A stretch of DNA of 64,000 nt from positions 310,001 through 374,000 of the forward strand of contig JAVLUZ010000812.1 of NCBI GenBank assembly GCA_036768485.1. The letters run 5' to 3'. This document shows, in pieces, positions 37,501-43,500 of the stretch (position 1 is the stretch's first letter; every line of letters begins with the position of its first letter). Source of the DNA: Mermis nigrescens (taxonomy: Eukaryota > Nematoda > Enoplea > Mermithida > Mermithidae). The translations under genes were made by a program, and so were the position numbers. Under the pieces are notes generated by a model. That model worked only from the letters and a program-made list of their open reading frames with translations. It was not told where the DNA came from and made no database searches.

Positions 37501-40500
37501 TCGTTTGTTTCAAGATATGAAGTTTGCACTACCTTCTTAGAATGAGTTATTAGCAAAAGCATTGACGTGCGAATGTCAGCAATAAAATTTATATTTATTT
37601 TCAAAAATAAGACTATTCGGACATGGCAGGCTATAAATAGTTTCTTTGACGCATCAGTTATCGAATATTCAATATACTAATGATAAAAAACTGACATTAT
37701 TTACAGACATTGCAAGCGCTAATGCAATAAAATTGAATAATTCAAAAGCAGGTAGTAAAACTAAAACAAAATTACCCTGAAAACTAAAAACAAATCATTT
37801 GACGGATGCGTAACACTAAATATTGCAGATTTGCATAAACTGCTAACATCTTGATATTGAACATGGCCTTTAAGCAAGCCCTTCACGGCGTCTGAGTTGC
37901 AATCAAAGTAAAAGTTTTCTGAAATCTGAAAAATCGTAAACTTATATGCATACTACCTGACACGTGCAGAAGTTTAAAAATTTTAATATGTTATAGCAAA
38001 GTAGACTGTCTAACGTATGTAGGTGCTAGGTAGGTGTTTAGGTACCAACATGTGTATGCTACGACAAACAAGCCCAATAAGGAAAGAAAATAAAAATCAA
38101 AGTAATCGCTGGACTCTGTACTAATTTATTTGTTTTATTTAATTATTTATTTATTTATGGATTTATTTAATCGCTGGTATTATTTCTGTATATTACACGT
38201 TTTACCACACGTTCCCAAATATAGGTGAGAGAGTGGTATTACCTACTGTTTTTGTATTCAGCGAAGAATTTTCCCGATGTACAAAAACTTTTCGGGATCG
38301 TCTTTGTACATGTACAAATTTTTTAGAAAGGCAAAAACTGTAAAATGGTCTAGAATTCAAAAAAATGTCGGCGCTTCGCGCCAAAATGAGTAATTGTGTT
38401 TTATATGGGAAAAATGTCAAATTTTTTGAAGCCTCGCGCCGTTATGAGAAAGTTTTTAGTACTTTTTCTCCTCAGAAACCCAGCAATCAGCAAAAATACA
38501 CTACCGAAGATGGAAAACTTTGTTTTACTGTACTGAAAGCGTTACTACATCACATTTTGGTATCCAAAATTTGCATGTACCAAAGTACAAAGACTTTGGG
38601 GGACTATCTTCGTACATGTACAAAGGAACCTTGTAAGAAGAAAACACTGGTATTACCTCTAAGTCAAAGTCAAAAACCTGGTTCACTGTCAGGCGATTTT
38701 AAATGATCTTTCATTTTTTGTATGATTTTTAGGACTAAAGTAGAAAAGATGTCAAAATTTCATTAACACATTTCTCTCCTCTTCACCTATAAATTGCCTA
38801 AAACGGAGTTGAAGTTATCTTAAAAATAAACATTTTCGATTAATTATTACATTTTTTTATCGACAAAAAAAGACGAAGCGATTTAAAATGGAACAAAAAG
38901 ACAAGAAAATACAGACTTATATTATTCGGGCATGTTATATACCATTAGGCTATTTTGATCATTTTCGCATTTGAATTTCAAAAAAAGGACCGTGCCCTAA
39001 ATTTACTAGTCACGAATTCGGAATTGTATGTCCTTGAACTCTGGTACTGGTTCCGAAATCGGGGATTCCCCCATAACTATGGACCTTAGAAAAGTATGCA
39101 TTTACATAAGTAATCATAATGAAAATAAATATTGTAGGTGCATACTAGAGATGTGCCGGGGCCGGGGCCTGGCCGGGGCCGGGGCCGGGGCCTAGCCGGG
39201 GCCTAAAGTTGTACATTAAAACATGTCATTGAGATACCGAGTCGTGCGAATATGGCGCACTACTTAATGAACAATTGTCTGATTTTCTAAATACCGGGTC
39301 TACGACGTTTTGGCGACAGCAACTTATAAATTATTCTAATTAAATCAATTTTGAACAGTTACCTAGCAGTGGAGGGAATGGGAGGTCCGGACCCCCCAAA
39401 ATTCATAAAAAACCGGAAAAATAGGACTTTTCACACGTTATTTTGTGCTATTTTTGGCCTTTTGTTAGGCTTAGACTCCCAAAATTGGTGTTGGTCTCCC
39501 CAAATATGAGGGCCAGCTACGTGCCTGATTTTGAAGCAATTTTAAAATAAATTATATATTCAGAAAGCAGGTTCTACAAGCTACAAAATAGCAACTAATA
39601 AGTCGTTTTGTTAAACTATAAAAAACTATCTTTTAGGTCCATTTCCTCTTTTTTCACAACACTTATCTGTTTACTCGCCGATTTTGATTCCCTTTATTTC
39701 TCCTCCACCAGTCAGCTTTTAATCAGAGAGGATATATTACCGAAATTGATTTCAAAATCAGATCATACATATTTAAGAAATTCTTCAAAAAAATTATTAG
39801 CCAGAAGTTTTCAACAAAGAATTCGAATACTTTTTGTTTGTCACAATTTGTTCCTAATTTATTACCTCGATTCGAATTCGATCTGTCTGACGTACTTATT
39901 TGTCACTGGATTTCTTAAACGAGTATGCGATACCTTAAAAATGACACATTCAGTGCTAATTTAAAATGCGTAGACTTTGATTAGTAAAGGAAATTGCTAA
40001 TGCTTTGAAACGAATAACGATTTTTATGCTTTCTGACTAATAAAACGTCTCTTTTCGCAGTCATTGCATGCATTTTAATTATTTTTTGCAGGCCCTGGCC
40101 CCGGCCCGGGCCGGGGCCTGGGCCTCGGCGCCGGGGCCGGGCCGGGGCCTGGCACATCTTTAGTACATACCTAATTTATTTTATATGTAAGTACACGCAT
40201 TGTAATGGACAAATGTAACGTGCATATGAACTTACCTTCTTTTTTTCTTTTGCGTCATAAAGAGCCACGGAAGCGAAAATTGGTTCGATTTCTAAATCCA
40301 ATCTAAAACACCAGGGTACAATTAGAATTCCAGTCATGTGATGTTCAAAAAATAAATCATTATACTTACTTTAAGGAAACGATCTTTAAAAGTAAACGAT
40401 GGCCTTTCCATTCATATGGCATCGGAGGCAAATATCTCCTTTCAATTACGTCAGCCTGTAGAATAAGAACCTTCATTATATGAATAAGTCAAAAGAAGAA

Positions 40501-43500
40501 TGTACAAAACCTCATTCAATGCAGGAAAAATGTCGAATAGGTACGCCTGACGATCCTTTGCTCTTCTGCAAGCATTCAAGCAATCAATTTGATCAGTCGA
40601 TATCTTTTCTAAGATGCCTAGGAGTCGAAACTTATAAAACGACAATGCTTTTTTAGCATAGGTGCACAAGGTCAGGATCGGCAGCACACATACCCATAGG
40701 GGATGAGGGAGGGTATAACCCCCACCTCAGGGTCCGAGATTTGTATCACTGTCGGACGATTTTGAGCTATCAAACATTTTCTGCATGATTTTTGGGGAAA
40801 AAAGCAGCGAAGATATTAAAATTTTCTCAGCTTCGCGCCGACTGATACATTTCTGTTTTGTTTACCCATAAAATACCTAGAATGAACTTAGAATTATCTG
40901 AAAAGTCAAAATTTTCGATGAATTCTTATATTTTTTACTTACAACAGTGACTAAACTAGTCAGAATGGGACAAAAGTAGTTAAAAATGCAGTTTTGTACA
41001 TTAAAACATGCTATATAGAATCTTTTAGCCATTTTTCATATTTGACCTGACCTTGGGAAGACTATGGTCGGCAGCAGGGAAGTAGAAAAATCTCAGAAAT
41101 CCAAAACAATAAATTTAACGTTAACGATTTTTTATTTGAACGACAAAATGGTCAAAATAGCCTATAAAACGCCTTTTTCGTGGTAATTTTGCGTTTTTAA
41201 AGCATTTTAGTCCATCTTAACTGCATTATATCACTTTAAACACTAAAAATACAAAAATTGATCAATTTTCAGCTAGTTCAGCTAGTTCTGAGTTTAAAAA
41301 AGTACATAGAAGTACTAGAAAATTTTGACTTTTTCCAGTTTTTGACGTCAAAAATGGTGCAAAAAACGTTCTGTCAGCTCAAAATCGCCGGACAGTACCT
41401 GTCTGACTAACCCTTCAGCGAGGGGTAATACCCGCTCACCCCCTATGTGCATGTATGTTTTTTAGGCAATAAGACCTTTCATAGGGACCAGCTATTTAAA
41501 TTCTTTAAAATAAACAGCCAACATATTTTACAGAATAATAAATTGATTGATATAGACTTCTCAAAAAAGGATATAGTTTTATGGAATAATACAAAATAAG
41601 GCTAAACAATTTTTATCACCTTCTAGCTCGACAGAATTCTAATATTTTCATGAATAAGCAACGGTCCAATAGATTACGTACATATCACCTTCAAAGGAGC
41701 AATAACAACATGGAAATTTTGGAGAGGGCGGGTAAAACTAAAACATTTTCCTTGATTTCCTTTTATAAGTTCAACAACGATAGACATAGGTAAAGACCAT
41801 ACACGATCTTGGGGGTTTGGAGGAGGTTTCACCCACAGAAAAATTTTCACCCCCGGCAAAAATTTCTTCACGCCCCCCCCCAGAATTGACGTTTTTTAAG
41901 TTCCAAAAATTTTCTAAAAATTTGTAGAAAAGATGATTTTTTAAGCGTTTTTAGCTATCTATTTGCTCAAAGATGCCAAATTTCGGCACTCAGCGCCTTT
42001 ATACTCATGTTTTGACTATATTTTGTTCAATTTGTTCCGACTTTTTTGATTTTTTAAAATGTTTTAATGCTCTAGAAAGACAGAACATCGTCAGAAACGC
42101 TAAAAAACAATGTTTTTTACGCGTACCTACCATTTTTGGACCCAAAAAAGCACTGTATTATTTCAACCCCCTCCCACACCCCAGAATTCTCATGCTGTGC
42201 ATTTATGGTAAAAACCATCATTTTTTGGGGTTTACGACGTTTTTTCTTCCGAGACCATAAAGCAAAATATTTTCAAGTAAAATTTAATTAAATTGCAACG
42301 AAATAGTCACATATGGCGCGAAGCGCCGAAAAACATTCATATTCATATCCATATTCATATTCGGTCGCTAGAAATGCTTGAAACCAGGTTTTCTGCGACT
42401 TTGTTGGAATCGCGAATTCTGATGGTTTAAAATGTTTTTGCATGGGTGAAAACTTTTTGCGGGAGTTTTTAATCTTGATAAGCACTCATGTACAGAGCAT
42501 CACGAAATACGAAATTACGTATCCATATAGGGTTTGGAGGGTCAGCGAATGCTGCTGATCACGTAGAATGTTTGATTCTCCAACAAGCTTACGTATAAAA
42601 CTGTGCAGTTTCAAATATTTTCAGTGATCTTTTGGCACAACGTATCAATTTTTTTGGTACTTAGCGCCGGAATACACGTTTTATTTTTGGCTTTTCTCAG
42701 AAAGCGAATAGTCAGACGTGAAAAATAGTGTTTTTGACGCACATACATCGTTTTCAAGTTAAAAAGGACACTTTAGAAAAAACTTTGGGCTAACCTCCAA
42801 GAATTTCCATGCTGTACATGTCTGATTAAGCATGTTGTGTGATCGCTGCATACCCGGTATATCAGGATCAGTGATGGAATGATTAAAATCCGCTAGGCTA
42901 GCTAACTGCTCGCTACTAAATGTATTCTCTAGATCACTGCCCATGTTGATTTGTTGGTTTGACAATTTGTTGGACGAAGAGCTCGTCTGAAAGAGGATTG
43001 TACGTACGATACTGTAAAAACTAAAAATTTCAAACTAACCAGATTTAAAATCGATAATGATATTCTACATTAAACGATTTAAAATAAATGACTGTATTTT
43101 AAATCCAACAAAATTAGGGAATCGCTCAAATTCTTGGATGTTCATAAGCATGTTAGCGCTGAAAAAAAGACATGGGAAACGTTGTTGAAATTTTCTTTTA
43201 AATACATTGTCGGAAAAGTCCTCCAAATCAACTTCGAACATTTGCGTTGGTAAAGTTTGCAAAATAGCCGAACGCTCGGCCGCCTTTCTTCGGTGGATTT
43301 CACCGCTTGAATAGTGATTATACCTGAGAAACATCAGCATAGTCAATGGACAAGTAAAATGCATATACAAAAGTTGTACATTACTTGCGATAGACGACCA
43401 GGAAATCTGAAGAATAGGACGTTAAAACGTCCTTGATTTCCGGGCTTAATTCATAACTGAAAATGCATAAAAAACGGGTGAAAAACGTCAGCAATGGTTA

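Larger units (their letters stand above)
35999..37776. other. Introns flanking DOCK exon 9
   Basis: Apart from the exon at 36807-36873, it holds a family L repeat (36515-36680) and plain A/T-rich sequence. No other element recognised. Confidence 0.6.
37926..40235. other. Intron between DOCK exons 7 and 8
   Basis: Family A copy A8 (38244-38649), a family H relative (about 38650-39070) and family C copy C2 (39146-40162). The T/A-rich part at 38100-38200 is simple sequence. Confidence 0.6.

Noticed and set aside
42333..42362. Direct repeats CATATTCATATC as a CRISPR-like array
   Set aside because: A simple hexanucleotide microsatellite without spacers, in an animal genome.
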